Assembly: GCA_010909725.1 (NCBI GenBank)
Contig: JAACMV010000027.1
Span: forward strand, 124,001-188,000
Length of the DNA: 64,000 nt
Direction of reading: 5' to 3'
Source of the DNA: Picochlorum sp. 'celeri'
Lineage: Eukaryota > Chlorophyta > Trebouxiophyceae
Shown here: in pieces, positions 51,630 to 62,142 of the stretch
Layout of the letters: each line of letters opens with the position of its first letter
How positions within the stretch are numbered: position 1 is the first letter of the stretch
Position numbers and translations under genes: made by a program
Notes under the pieces: model-generated
Told to the model about the DNA's origin: nothing
Database searches by the model: none
Seen by the model: the letters and a program-made list of their open reading frames with translations, nothing else

Positions 51630-53259
51630 ATGATTATTTATTCCAAAGAATTTTGGGGTCTTCATTTGATTCTACGGTATGGTTGAAATTGTCCTCTCGT
51701 TTTTCTGGGTCTGAAGAAAGGTAACAACAGACTTTTTGTCTCTGAGCAGATTATTTGGGAGTGCATTTCCCAGAGTATTACCATTTAGTTTGTTTTCTGC
51801 TGGTCTGACTGCGTTGCTGTGGTACTTTCCTGGTCATGATTACTTTTACGAGGTCTGGGCGAGCAAGGGGCACCCATTTGTGTACAATAATTTAGGTTTT
51901 ATCATTGGATTTATCCTCGTGTTTCGATCAAACTTTGCCTATGGGCGTTTTGTGACGGGTAGAAATCAGTTGCAAGCAATGTCTGCTCGTTGGGCAAATG
52001 CTTGCTCGACAATGCTTGCGTTTGAAGCTGCAGATACAGCGTCTCGGTTGGGCAGACATACAGGAGATTATGAGGAGATGGAGGAGTTGGTGTTTGCGCC
52101 GTGTATTCGTTTTGATCCAAAGACTGTTGATCCTAGGACGTATACGGCGGCGACTCGGCGGTATGAAGCGTTCAAGACAATGTTGTTGCACAAGTTTAGT
52201 CTGTTGCATGCATTGTGTTTGCAGCACTTGAGGGTTGATTGGCTGTTGTCAAATCTATACCCACACGAGCCTGGATGTGATCCTCCTCCAGAGGATGCGG
52301 CGGCTTTGGTGGATTGGTCCTGGGCGTTGAAGCATTACTTTGCACTTCCAGCGTCTGCTGAAGAGTCGCTGGAATATGCAGCCATGGCACCTCTTCCTGT
52401 GATTCCTGGAGCTTCAAAGGAGGATACCGGAGCTAATTTGGCGATTAAAGGTGGATGCGTGACACATGAAGAGTTGATTTCTCTAGGATATCAGTTTGAA
52501 GCGTTTGCAGAGAAGCAGTTTGAGACAACGTTTGGGGGATATGATCGACAAATGACCAATGCACCGTCATCACTTGAGAGACGAAAGAGCGTCGATATTG
52601 ACGCCTTGTCGGCGTTTCATGAGAGTGAAGTGGGATCAGAATTAGCCTCGATGGATAATGGGATGGTCGCAGGTGAAAGTCCTCGTGCCTCGATTCCAAA
52701 TTCAGAGGAGCCAAAGTCTCCTCGGCTTGCCAAGCCAGTCTCTCTCATTGGAAAGGTGTTTCAGCAGCAGACGGGCATGTACGTCATAGGTGCTCAGGAG
52801 CGAGTGTACACTGCATTTTCGTGGGTCCAGACGATGCTTTCTCAGCGAAGCGATCAAGAGTATGGGTGGAAAGCAATTGCTCCTCCAACAGGAATGGCAG
52901 TCTGGAGAGCGCTTTCGGAAGGATTTGAGGCATTTGAACAATGCCGTGCTCTCGTTGACACGCCCTTTCCTTTTCCATGGGCGCAAGCAATGGTGATTTT
53001 CTTGCTTATTTATACGCTGACGTCTCCTATACTCATGGTTGCCTGGGTTGAGTCTGTGTGGTTGGCTGTGACGTTGGACTTTTTATCAGTGGTTACGTTT
53101 TGGACTCTTAATGAGGTGGCACGCGATTTGGAGTCTCCGTTCATCTTTCCACCGAATGATTTGCCGCTTCCACGAATGCAGCATAATTTCAATGAAAGGC
53201 TTTTATCATCTGCGTCTGCAGCTTTTGAAGAGGCAGTGTTGAGGTATTCGTCCAGATGA
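51630..53259 (+). CDS. Bestrophin-family anion channel
   Basis: Bestrophins are pentameric anion channels; in algae and plants thylakoid members conduct chloride or bicarbonate and tune the proton motive force or CO2 concentration. A short exon 51630-51676 (MIIYSKEFWGLHLILR, donor GTATGG) joins 51750-53259 in phase 2, 518 residues. Typical features: the N-terminal YSKEFWG start, LLWYFPG, the long helix VYNNLGFIIGFILVFRSNFAYGRFVTGRNQL, and the C-terminal LTSPILMVAWVESVWLAVTLDFLSVVTFWTLNEVARDLESPFIFPPNDLPLP, matching bacterial/plant bestrophin ends. A polar central region (about 200-320), Ser/Glu-rich with ASIPNSEEPKSPR, is longer than usual. There is no clear plastid transit peptide. Confidence 0.87.
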
Positions 53260-53308
53260 TGATGAATCACATAGAAGTAGTATTCAGTAATAAATAATCC
53301 AACACGCT

Positions 53309-54982
53309 TCAGGCGGGTTTTATAATGTTCATATCAGTTTTATTTGAAGACCTACTCTTTTTCTTTGCACGTGCATTCTTCTTTGTAAGCGAGGACTGTT
53401 GCATTCCTTCAAGCACCAGACCAATGGCGTTGCCAATAATGTTCCTGAGAATCCATACAACGCCCGTTTTTACCCATGCCAAGGCCTTGTCCATCATGGG
53501 TCGGATAAAATCAAGAGCTTCAATGACTAAACTTATCGCGTATTTCACACCGGTCAACTGCGCTAATTCGGTAGCCCTTCTCATCTGAATATTTGTACTG
53601 TGAATTGTTGCTAATGCATCATCTCCAACCTGCAGCATGTATACCGGTAATCTATCCTCATATATCGCAGCAATCTGGTATATATATTCATCTAGAAATC
53701 TGTGAAAGTATAAAGAGTTTGTAAAATTTTGAATGTCCCGCGTGGATGTCATTCTGCTGTGTAACAATGATGGCCATAATGACATTTCCAATAGAACTGG
53801 GTACTGGTTTGTTTCTTCATCGTCATCCTCGGAGGAGTATGACGAACTTGGAATAAATGATGGAGATCCTTTCACGACATCATTGATATACGCGGCACAA
53901 ACGATATCAGCAACGGTGACCGCCATATCTTGCAGAACAGTCGGTGCCACAGAAAGCAATTCACTCCCAACAACAGAAGGAGTCTTCCTTTGCAGCTGTT
54001 GCGTCGACGCATCTTCCATCGTGTTCTGCTTCGGAGTCAACTGCCATGATCGCAGTGAAAGCGACGATTCTATCAGATCTGCTTGGCCAACATCCTGAAG
54101 TTCAGCAGACTGATTTGTTTCCCGAGAGCTATCAAACCCAGTTGATGTCATCAGCCTCAGCACGGAATAATACATGGCCACTTTTGTATCGAAACGAATA
54201 ATTTGGTATCCTCCATCTTCTCTAGCTCTTTTCAAAGCACTCATAGACTGCAGTATGCTTGGAACATACCCAAGCCACGTGGATGCAGATGCCTTGGCAG
54301 CCCTCCACAGCAGTCCCTCAATCATCATCTCCTTGCCACCATTCACCCCTACATCCAAACACCCAATCCCTCGAACATACTCCTCAATATACGACATACT
54401 AATATGTAATACAGCAAGGACTTCTTCATCAGCAACGGCATCTACCCATACACGGGGCTTTTTTTCATCCACCGTGTCATCTTTGCTAGATGGAGATGCA
54501 TCATCCCGTGGCTCACGAAGCGGCCTCCACGCTTCCTCCCACACATCCTCCACACTGGACAGAGATGCCCTTCTATTTGCCTCTGGATTTCTAGTATACG
54601 CAGATTCCGTCTCCTCCTCTTCCTTGTCCTGGTCTTCAGTGTTTCCCCACCCAATAGATGCAAAGAAATTTTCATCCATAATACCAGATCTGGACGCCAA
54701 GAACAACACACTCGCCCCACTCAATACAGCTATTATATTGCTCAACCGCATGTCACACCCAATACATGGCAATTCTGTCGGTAATACAAACATCCTTCTC
54801 CTCCTAGTCTGTCTTCTCCATAGGGCAGTCCACCCCAGAGACGAAACCCCAACTGAACCCCCATGGACGCATTCAGGACGCCTCACACATCTCATACTTT
54901 TATAAGTGCATGTTTCAACAATCAATGGCTGCCGCATCGACATCCTTGGTCCTGTAGGGACCAAGGAAGCCCTTACCGCCAT
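53309..54982 (-). CDS. Large hypothetical protein, possibly plastid
   Basis: A single frame of 557 residues starts at ATG 54982 (MAVRASLVPTGPRMSMRQ). The first 80 residues are Arg/Ser-rich and may be a transit peptide. One hydrophobic segment follows (LSNIIAVLSGASVLFLASRSG), then an acidic linker (EDQDKEEEETES). The rest looks mostly helical, with a Ser/Glu/Asp-rich loop near 370 and conserved-looking stretches such as LYFHRFLDEYIYQIAAIYEDRLPVYMLQVGDDA and IRPMMDKALAWVKTGVVWILRNIIGNAIGLVLEG. The C-terminus is Lys-rich. I could not match it to a family with confidence. It ends 48 bases from the bestrophin stop. Confidence 0.6.
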   Translation of the reverse strand: MAVRASLVPTGPRMSMRQPLIVETCTYKSMRCVRRPECVHGGSVGVSSLGWTALWRRQTRRRRMFVLPTELPCIGCDMRLSNIIAVLSGASVLFLASRSGIMDENFFASIGWGNTEDQDKEEEETESAYTRNPEANRRASLSSVEDVWEEAWRPLREPRDDASPSSKDDTVDEKKPRVWVDAVADEEVLAVLHISMSYIEEYVRGIGCLDVGVNGGKEMMIEGLLWRAAKASASTWLGYVPSILQSMSALKRAREDGGYQIIRFDTKVAMYYSVLRLMTSTGFDSSRETNQSAELQDVGQADLIESSLSLRSWQLTPKQNTMEDASTQQLQRKTPSVVGSELLSVAPTVLQDMAVTVADIVCAAYINDVVKGSPSFIPSSSYSSEDDDEETNQYPVLLEMSLWPSLLHSRMTSTRDIQNFTNSLYFHRFLDEYIYQIAAIYEDRLPVYMLQVGDDALATIHSTNIQMRRATELAQLTGVKYAISLVIEALDFIRPMMDKALAWVKTGVVWILRNIIGNAIGLVLEGMQQSSLTKKNARAKKKSRSSNKTDMNIIKPA

Positions 54983-55264
54983 GTCCCTTGTGTTTTCAGC
55001 AACGCAACCAAGCTTGCCGATCCAATCCGATGACCCAACAGTATCTTTTTTATTTCAAAGGTTGCACATCCTGCGTATGCACACTGTCTCATCATTAAAA
55101 AAATTTCAAGTGCAGATCTCTCCATGAAGAGATCCCATCTCTTGAACAAGATGCCACAGATTGACTACTTGAGATGCGAAAATGTCACCATTCTGGTCAT
55201 TACTTGCTGAACTAAAGAAACCAAATCTATAAAAATCGAACAGAATCCACTGCAAGCAGCCTTC

Positions 55265-55957
55265 ATGCCACATTGTGTCCTCTTGCGGCATGCAATCCAT
55301 GCTCGACCAGAAACAATACCAAACACGACGATTACGCATGCTCTGGATTCAGACTACACACATATATCAGATGATTACAGGTACGTTTCCATTGATGCTG
55401 ATGGCAGAGTGTACGGTTTTCCTGACAAGGTATATTGTGTATCTCTGTGTGGGTGCAGACAACTCTTCATAGATTACTGCCAGAATGGGCATTCTTTTCC
55501 AGAGGACGAGATTGTTGCGATAGATTGTCAGTTTTCTAGAATAGTAGGCACTCCAATGGCAGTTTTATGCAATGCGTCGACGTCGTCTGGAGGCTCTGGG
55601 GGAGTGAAGAATGCAAGGGCCAGTCGGTTGACGACTGATGTGTCAACAGGAAAGCATACGCTTGTGTATGGAAATGTACTTGTTGTGCCAGTAGCAAAAC
55701 AGACGAGCAGTTCATCTAATGCCTCGGGTGATGGGGTGGAAGCAGGTTATGTGGAAGAGATTGATAATGCAATTCATGATGAGGTGCTAGAGTACTTTTG
55801 CCAGGGGTTGAAACCAATGCCCAAGGATATTCAGAGGATTGTGCGAGAGTTTGTCTCTGGAAAGTTCAAATACACAGCATATCATCATCATCAAGAGGAG
55901 AAGGAGGAGAAGAAGAAGAAGGAAGAGGAGGAGGCACCACTTCCAGGGTGGGGATAA
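55265..55957 (+). CDS. Hypothetical protein with acidic/Lys C-terminus
   Basis: A 230-residue frame begins MPHCVLLRHAIHARPE at 55265. The N-terminal half has six Cys, including VSLCGCRQLFIDYCQNGHSF, and strands like IVAIDCQFSRIVGTPMAVLC. A Ser/Gly-rich loop (STSSGGSGG) follows, then a possible helix EIDNAIHDEVLEYFCQGLKPMPKDIQRIVREF, and a charged tail (HHHQEEKEEKKKKEEEE) encoded by an AAG/GAG-rich repeat. Several GT/AG pairs inside the frame could be short introns, so the model may need revision. No family recognised. Confidence 0.45.
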   Translation: MPHCVLLRHAIHARPETIPNTTITHALDSDYTHISDDYRYVSIDADGRVYGFPDKVYCVSLCGCRQLFIDYCQNGHSFPEDEIVAIDCQFSRIVGTPMAVLCNASTSSGGSGGVKNARASRLTTDVSTGKHTLVYGNVLVVPVAKQTSSSSNASGDGVEAGYVEEIDNAIHDEVLEYFCQGLKPMPKDIQRIVREFVSGKFKYTAYHHHQEEKEEKKKKEEEEAPLPGWG

Positions 55958-56133
55958 AGAGCAAACATACCCATGTATGTCGATCGATCGATACATCGGT
56001 CAGAGGTGGCCACCGATCGGTGTTGGACTCGGTAGATTTGAATCGTTTGAATTCATGAATATCCTGAATGATGCGTTTCAATACCCATATTGCCATTAAT
56101 TCATACATTTTATCGATAGTAAATTGAATAAAT

Positions 56134-56946
56134 ATGACACAGCCGATTGTTGACGTCGGGACGGTGCATCGTCACGTGTTCTTACAAACTCTCATGAAAA
56201 GGTCGTTCGTGCCTATCAAAGAGGCTGAAGACCTATTACAAAGCCTGTATGGTGGAAAACAAGGTATGGTTTTCATAAATATGGTATGAGCGATCAGCGA
56301 GTCATTTGTGGATGGTACTGCAGGTTTGGGAGTTGAGCATGTTATTTCTGAGATAAATCTGGAGCTGTCTGCATTCGGATTTGAAGTCAGAAAGATCAAG
56401 GGATTTGTGCGTGCATATGGATGTGTATCAGGATGATAGGATATTGTTTCAATGACTGTCTGCGTTTTCTCGTGGGTGCAGGATGGAAAAGTGTATGTTG
56501 GATTTGTGAATAGAGAAGCAGACGAGATGAGCAAAAAGTCCACTGGATACAGGACAAAGGATGGCAAACCTGATGTGAAGATGGCAGCATATTTCAAGAG
56601 TCTGGTGGAAAAGATTTCCATCTGTGAAGATCCTGTGGATGGTATTGGCTATATTACAAGCCAGGATGCATATTATGCACCAATCTATGTTCCTGATGAG
56701 GAGAATCAGGGAGAAGGGAGTCAGCAGCAGTTGAAAGAAGTCCAAGGGTTTAGTATTACAGACAGGGAGAAATCGTTGGATGCATTCAAACGTGATGGGT
56801 GGCTATCAGAGCATCCAAAGGAGGAAGGTTTGCTTTGTCTGGGGCCACGGGCCATTTTGGAGCTTGGTCCTTGGATTCTGAACGCACATGGATCAGAGAT
56901 GGCTGCTGAGAGCAAGTTGACACTTAGCAGGGCTATTGGACGATGA
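56134..56946 (+). CDS. NSE1: NSE1-like subunit of the SMC5/6 complex, without RING
   Basis: NSE1 works with NSE3 and NSE4 in the SMC5/6 DNA-repair complex. Three exons, 56134-56263 (MTQPIVDVGTVHRHVFLQTL), 56324-56406 and 56482-56946, join in phases 1 and 0 (donors GTATGG and GTGCGT, introns 60 and 75 bases), giving 225 residues. The winged-helix part is typical: LMKRSFVPIKEAEDLLQSL, VEHVISEINLELSAFGFEVRKI, DGKVYVGFVNREADEMSKKSTGY, AAYFKSLVEKI and LGPRAILELGPWIL. The protein stops there, just after the segment that normally precedes the variant RING; no Cys/His cluster follows and only 45 bases remain before the next gene ends. A Gln/Glu-rich loop interrupts the second winged helix. Confidence 0.8.
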
Positions 56947-56991
56947 TTACATGTGTTGTAAATTTGTAGCGTTTGTATGAATTAGATTTTG

Positions 56992-59025
56992 TCATGAGGC
57001 TTGTTGGACCCAGTCATATGCACTGTAAGCCTTGCTAAATTCCTCTACCCACTGCTTTTGAATTTCCTCTCCCTCCCTAGACATCTTACTATGCATATCC
57101 TTCTCAGGCAGTCCCAACAGTCCGACTAATATTCGCCTGGCAAATAGAGGGTCAAATTCCTTTGGGTTGTCTATCACATGCACAAATCCCGCAGCAAGAC
57201 CAAATTCTACATGGAAGTATGGAAAGTTTGGAGGGATTTTCTTCTGTAAATGTCTTGATTCTGTCTCAATGCATCTCTTTGCAGCATGCTGGGACCACTC
57301 TTCTGTGGCATCATCGATGCCCTTTTTGAAATAGATTGGTGCCTTGGCAGCAACCTGTCTGGAGACTGGTACACATTCAACCATTGCATGTGCCATGGAG
57401 CTGTCAACATTCGTGACTGTTTCAAAAAATATACAGTCCATGCCCTTGTCTGCAAACATTTGCAACACACACTTTTTAAAGTTTCGCATCTCTTCCCATG
57501 TCGTCTCATCCGCGAGCCGAGCAGAAGGAATATGCTCTATTGGAACAACACAACAGTGTCCTGGCACAAGCCGTCCTTTTTCTGGCAGAGCCAAATACGC
57601 ACTGGTCGCAACTGACACTGTCAAATGCTTCCTTCTTGAAGGAGATGCAAAACATAATCTGCATTTGTCTAATGCACGAGACAGTCTTTGGTAGTCCCGA
57701 ACTTGCCTCTGCTTTTCCTTCCTCGCAGCCTCCTCTCTCACATCTCCATGTCTCCTGCTCTGTTTCGATGCCTTGCCAGTTTCTAAAAACTCTACACCTG
57801 CATCGAAATCATACTCATCATCGGGATCAAATTCATTTCCTTTATAATGAGATTTCTTCGCAATATTCCTCGCAATAATATCATCCATGTTGTCCTCCAT
57901 CCCATGCTTTGTCCGTTTCACCATGGTGTCCAAATCCACAGCATCATCCGTGGCAAAGTACCGCGTCTTTTGCCCATCCTGATATCGATCAAACCGTTTC
58001 TGAGGCTTCAAACCACCATCAATCTCCGCTGCAGTTTCCCTCCCAAAGGCCCCTGGCGCAGCTCTCCCCTGAGCATCAACCATTGGGAGAACAACATGAC
58101 TGTCTTTTGTATGATCCTTCTGCTCCTTCTTTGGGGCTTTGCCGGCAAGGCGAGCACGCAACATGGCAGCTACAGACGTATTACTCCGGCCTTGGGATGT
58201 TTCTGGAAGAGACGCGACTCTAGCTCTCTCATCCACCCGTCTCTCTGGAGACGATGCCTCAGCAGGCATCTCCTGTTCTTCTGCACTGCGAGCAAAGGAA
58301 TCCAGAAATCCACCATCATTCTGAAACGCATTCATATCCTTGGCAGCACGCTGCACCACATCCTCATAGTCCTCACCATCTCCCCCTCGAGAACCCTTGT
58401 CTTTCGAACGAGACCGACTACCCTCACGCCTCCATGAGACCCCTTCCCTGGGCCGTTTCATCGTCCTTCCTTGACCATGACGGTGATGACGATGATGATC
58501 CCTTCTCCTGCCTCCTGCATCTCTCATCATATCTTTCCTATCTCTTGTGGATCGAGTATGCGCATCAGGAGCCGCTGCCTGCCCAGCAGCCCCAGCAAGC
58601 TCTGCCACAGACCCCCACCTCTGGCCCACCACCTCTGACAACGACGCCCCTTCCACCGACGCCTGCACCTGAGCCCTCTTCAACGCCTTCATCCTCCAAC
58701 TCGCTCCACCATCACCAACCGTGAAATCCTTCTTCACCGCATTCGTTGGATCCACATGTCGACTCTCCACAACAGCAACTGGTGCTTGCTCTCTTCTTTC
58801 AGGAGAAGAAGAACCCTGTCCTCCCGCATTATCTCCCACCCTCGCTTCCCGTTTCATAGGTTTCGTCATCCAGTCCTCTCTCGCTACTTTCTTAGATGAA
58901 TCCACCTGTCTTCCAGAAGAACCACCGTGCTTTGAATGCTTCGAATTCGGATGTTTTTTCCTTCCTCCACTGTCACCATCCTCCTCGTTGTTGTTGTTGT
59001 TGTCTACAACTCGAACACCCAACAT
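56992..59025 (-). CDS. CWF19L2: CWF19-like protein 2 (spliceosome/debranching factor)
   Basis: CWF19 proteins associate with late and post-splicing spliceosomes; the family includes the debranching partner Drn1. From the ATG at 59025 (MLGVRVVDNNNNNEEDGDSG) it is a single exon of 677 residues. The first 400 residues are disordered and charged, with His/Arg-rich (RRRDHHRHHRHGQGR), RS-like and Ala-rich stretches. The C-terminus holds CwfJ domain 1 (CRLCFASPSRRKHLTVSVATSAYLALPEKGRLVPGHCCVVPIEH, HIT-like fold, with MDCIFFETV) and domain 2 (FPYFHVEFGLAAGFVHVIDNPKEFDPLFARRILVGLLGLPE). These match the two Pfam CwfJ regions. It is tail to tail with NSE1. Confidence 0.93.
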   Translation of the reverse strand: MLGVRVVDNNNNNEEDGDSGGRKKHPNSKHSKHGGSSGRQVDSSKKVAREDWMTKPMKREARVGDNAGGQGSSSPERREQAPVAVVESRHVDPTNAVKKDFTVGDGGASWRMKALKRAQVQASVEGASLSEVVGQRWGSVAELAGAAGQAAAPDAHTRSTRDRKDMMRDAGGRRRDHHRHHRHGQGRTMKRPREGVSWRREGSRSRSKDKGSRGGDGEDYEDVVQRAAKDMNAFQNDGGFLDSFARSAEEQEMPAEASSPERRVDERARVASLPETSQGRSNTSVAAMLRARLAGKAPKKEQKDHTKDSHVVLPMVDAQGRAAPGAFGRETAAEIDGGLKPQKRFDRYQDGQKTRYFATDDAVDLDTMVKRTKHGMEDNMDDIIARNIAKKSHYKGNEFDPDDEYDFDAGVEFLETGKASKQSRRHGDVREEAARKEKQRQVRDYQRLSRALDKCRLCFASPSRRKHLTVSVATSAYLALPEKGRLVPGHCCVVPIEHIPSARLADETTWEEMRNFKKCVLQMFADKGMDCIFFETVTNVDSSMAHAMVECVPVSRQVAAKAPIYFKKGIDDATEEWSQHAAKRCIETESRHLQKKIPPNFPYFHVEFGLAAGFVHVIDNPKEFDPLFARRILVGLLGLPEKDMHSKMSREGEEIQKQWVEEFSKAYSAYDWVQQAS

Positions 59026-59259
59026 ATCGGGTATATATATTCGTTTCTCTGCTGCTACTATATGTATACCGAGTATATCAAAGAAAGAAAAGACAAAAAT
59101 GTTCAATCACGTCTTTTCAAGATACATGTCGGTGCCAAGGACATTTCTATTTCAAAGCATGCCATGTAATAATAAAAGATGCATACAATTACATTCATTG
59201 ACCTTTCATTTCAGGCCCCAGTTCTTAAATACGTATTCAGAATAATGCATGGCAGGACA

Positions 59260-59859
59260 TCATGTCCTGCCTTGATTGGTCCTCTCCCAATCCCGTTGAA
59301 AATCATATCCTAGCTCTGCCCAATAAAAATCATGAAATTCTTGGCAGGACGCATCAAAAAAACGCTTACGATGCAATAAATTACTGAGACGATGGCTCAT
59401 GGCCTTTTCCTCAGGGATGCGACTTCTTTTCCCAAACACCCTTGGTCTCCCATCTATATTCTCCATCCTATTCCAGCGGCCCACAGCTTGAATAGCCTTT
59501 TTATGCGCCATGTATCGTTCTATCCAGGGTTTATTGCTCCTTTTCCTCGTCCCTTTTGGCGCCGTGGTTTCTATCGCCTTCTTGCTGCTGCTGCTGCTCT
59601 TGGTTGTATTCACCCTACATGCATCCTGTACAGCAAGAGGCTCATCTGTCATGGGTGGCACGCTGTGCCCATGCCTCGATATCGGTTGAATTTTCCTCCT
59701 TTTCAAAGAGTCATTGTGCGTCCCTATTCCATGTCGATTCCAATCATCGAGCGTCTCAGAGCCTAGAGGTATTCCATTGCTAACATAGAGGCGATGTGCC
59801 AAAATGTGGAGGCGTTCTTGCAAATACTCTGGATGCAAGTATCGTTTCTGTTCTTCCAT
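59260..59859 (-). CDS. Hypothetical basic protein
   Basis: A single frame of 199 residues starts MEEQKRYLHPEYLQERLHIL at the ATG at 59859. It is strongly basic. Segments: a helical start, a linker (SLKRRKIQPISRHGHSVPP), a run of Ser (SSSSS) and KGTRKRSNKPWIERYMAHKKAIQAVGRWNRMENIDGRPR, then RRLS-like positive helices ending FHDFYWAELGYDFQRDWERT. The aromatic-rich C-terminus looks ordered. A nuclear or nucleolar protein is possible from composition only. No family recognised. Confidence 0.5.
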   Translation of the reverse strand: MEEQKRYLHPEYLQERLHILAHRLYVSNGIPLGSETLDDWNRHGIGTHNDSLKRRKIQPISRHGHSVPPMTDEPLAVQDACRVNTTKSSSSSKKAIETTAPKGTRKRSNKPWIERYMAHKKAIQAVGRWNRMENIDGRPRVFGKRSRIPEEKAMSHRLSNLLHRKRFFDASCQEFHDFYWAELGYDFQRDWERTNQGRT

Positions 59860-60379
59860 ATGTATTGATGATGAGATTCGCAGTATCTATGAATGACTAT
59901 CTGTACAAGACTGCGTGTGTGTTTTCCAGGGACGAAGACCCGCTCGTTACCAACATACCAAAATCTCACCTGCGTTGCAGTTTCAATAGAATATAAATGC
60001 AAATACTCCTATTACTAAACTATTACATGTAGTATATGGATGCCGTATGACCAATGCGTGCGTCGACGTTTGATCACGTGATGGGACACGTACTCTTTCC
60101 AAAGACGCCTCAATCTTGACTACGAGCAATGCATGCGTTGTATATTACTACCATGTATATTATTTGATTTAATACACACCAAAGAAATGGGCATTGGTCT
60201 ATTTTTTTTTCTAGGAGTCGACGATGGTACCCTACTTTCTGATTCGACAAGGGCGCCCATGCATGAGATTTCACATTTCCACAATAAAAATACTCTGAAT
60301 GTGCTTTTTCCTCTCTCTCTTTCTCTCTCAACCACTGACTCTGTCTAGTGGTAGTAGTAATAGAATACCACAACAGTGG
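59860..60379 (+). other. Intergenic region, nothing recognised
   Basis: About 520 bases between the basic protein's start and the CSN1 stop. It contains a pyrimidine-rich stretch (CTCTCTCTTTCTCTCTC near 60311) but no convincing gene. Confidence 0.4.
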
Positions 60380-62054
60380 TCATGTCGCGACATCACTCAT
60401 GTCTCCTGCTTCAATCTGTGATGACCCCCCCTGGTGGTGGTGGTGGTGGTGGTGGTGATCTTCTCCACCAGGTGGGTCCTGAGACTCGAGGTCGGGGGTA
60501 AACGAGGTGGGTGGCATGCCTGGTTTGATGAGGCCGTGTCGGAGCATGCCTGATCGAAGGATGATGAATTTAGAATCTCGTAAGAATGTGTGTGCTGCTT
60601 CTAGTGCAGATTTGAATGCGCGTGCTTTGACTGATGTCTGCTTTATCCGAATGTGATTGGTTTGGCCATCTACTGTTGCTTCAAGTTTGCCGTGCTGTAT
60701 TAACCTGACGATGCGACTCTCCAAGTCACTGCATATGACGTGAGATGTATATATATATTGGATGGGGTAAGGACTGATTCTATCTACTCATGATGGGTAC
60801 ACGCACCTGGGTTTGATGTTGAGAGTATCAGCCATGTAGGCAATGCTGACGTTGCTGAATGCGCTGCTATACTCGCACAGACATCGATCATGGATCAAAG
60901 AATACAGTTGCGAGAGGTGCTGAGAGAGAATATAATCTACCCAGGCGTAGGGTTTGACAGCCTCGAGGAGGGAGAGTGCTTCTCCATAATGGGCAGCTCT
61001 AAATGCCAGGATGGCATCACGGACCTGCACACGATTCATATGTATATATTTATAGACAAACAATTGAATATAAATAAAGCGAGTGCACCCAAATTGTGGT
61101 GTGGACACGTACGTCTTGGGGTGCCTGATCCAGAATCTCTTGGAATCCAGGAGCGCTCGTCATGAGGCTCTCAGACTCACGTCTCCCTAATGAAGCCATC
61201 GAGCACAATGCTATACAGAGCCCAAAGCTCTCCACAGATATAATGTCAGGTGATGAAGAAATAACCTCATGGCGTATTTTGGAGAGGGCCCGCGCGGCGA
61301 CATCAAACTTTCCCAGGATGAGCTGGGTCAAAGCTGCCATGAGTCTCACCTGTCCCACCCTGAGCGAGTCTCGATGGTGAGCCTCTGTCATCGACTCCAT
61401 CTTTCGAGCATGATTTATCACGTTGAAAAAGTTTTTCGAATGAAACGCACATCGCACTAATCGATACGTCATACTCATGAAATCATCAAGAGATTTGGAA
61501 TAATCCCTCATCCTCATGTAATGCTTCATAGCATCCACATGTTCACCTCTCTCGAACAACAAATCTCCATACTCTCCTTCTAACGTGGCGATAGTTGGCT
61601 GGTCAAGTGCGCTCTTTGCACTGACGAGGCGAGCCTCGATATCAGACTGTCTGGAATAATATGTTTCATCACACTGCTCAATCCACTCTGTGTTCTCGCT
61701 GTATTCATCTCCTGCTCTCGCTCGAATACGTTGAATGACAGTTTTGTATAGCTCCAAGTCTATGCTATGAGATGTTACGTAATCATGAGCCGCCCTGAGT
61801 GCATCAAGGGCAATATCTTCTCCTTCACACTGCTCTGCTAGAAAAAGCAAACGCTGAACTTTGGCTGGTCCGGTGAATCCATCAGCATAGTCCTGTGACA
61901 TGCGGTATTCGTATTACTATGAAAAGAAAAGATACATGACCTCTTTGTGCTATCTTGTATGCGGGAATCGTACCTGTAGTTTGAGAATTCGGGATACTCG
62001 AGATTGTAGCACCTGAGGATCCACAGAGGAATCCACAGCATAATCGATATCCAT
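60380..62054 (-). CDS. CSN1: COP9 signalosome subunit 1
   Basis: CSN1 is the PCI-domain subunit that helps the COP9 signalosome remove NEDD8 from cullins. Four exons, 61974-62054 (MDIDYAVDSSVDPQVLQSRV), 61113-61892, 60807-61024 and 60380-60728, join in phases 0, 0 and 2, giving 475 residues; introns are 81, 88 and 78 bases. Recognisable parts: YADGFTGPAKVQRLLFLAEQC (the TG-RL-FIA box that separates CSN1 from RPN7), helical repeats with GDLLFERGEHVDAMKHYMRMRDY, ILDQAPQDVRDAILAFRAAHYGEALSLLE, and the PCI winged helix AFSNVSIAYMADTLNIKPRSDLESRIVRLIQHGKLEATVD. The C-terminus has an eight-His tract (repeat at 60432). RPN7 is the main alternative and is less likely. Confidence 0.85.
60432..60459 (+). 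repeat. GGT trinucleotide repeat encoding poly-His in CSN1
   Basis: GGTGGT repeats on the plus strand read as CAC (with CAT) on the coding strand and give eight His in the CSN1 tail. Confidence 0.85.
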
Positions 62055-62142
62055 CCTTCAATAGGTACAATTTATTACAATATGAAGCTCTCAGATTAAA
62101 AAATAACAAATTGCAACTCAAACAATGACGGTTTAGTTTACT

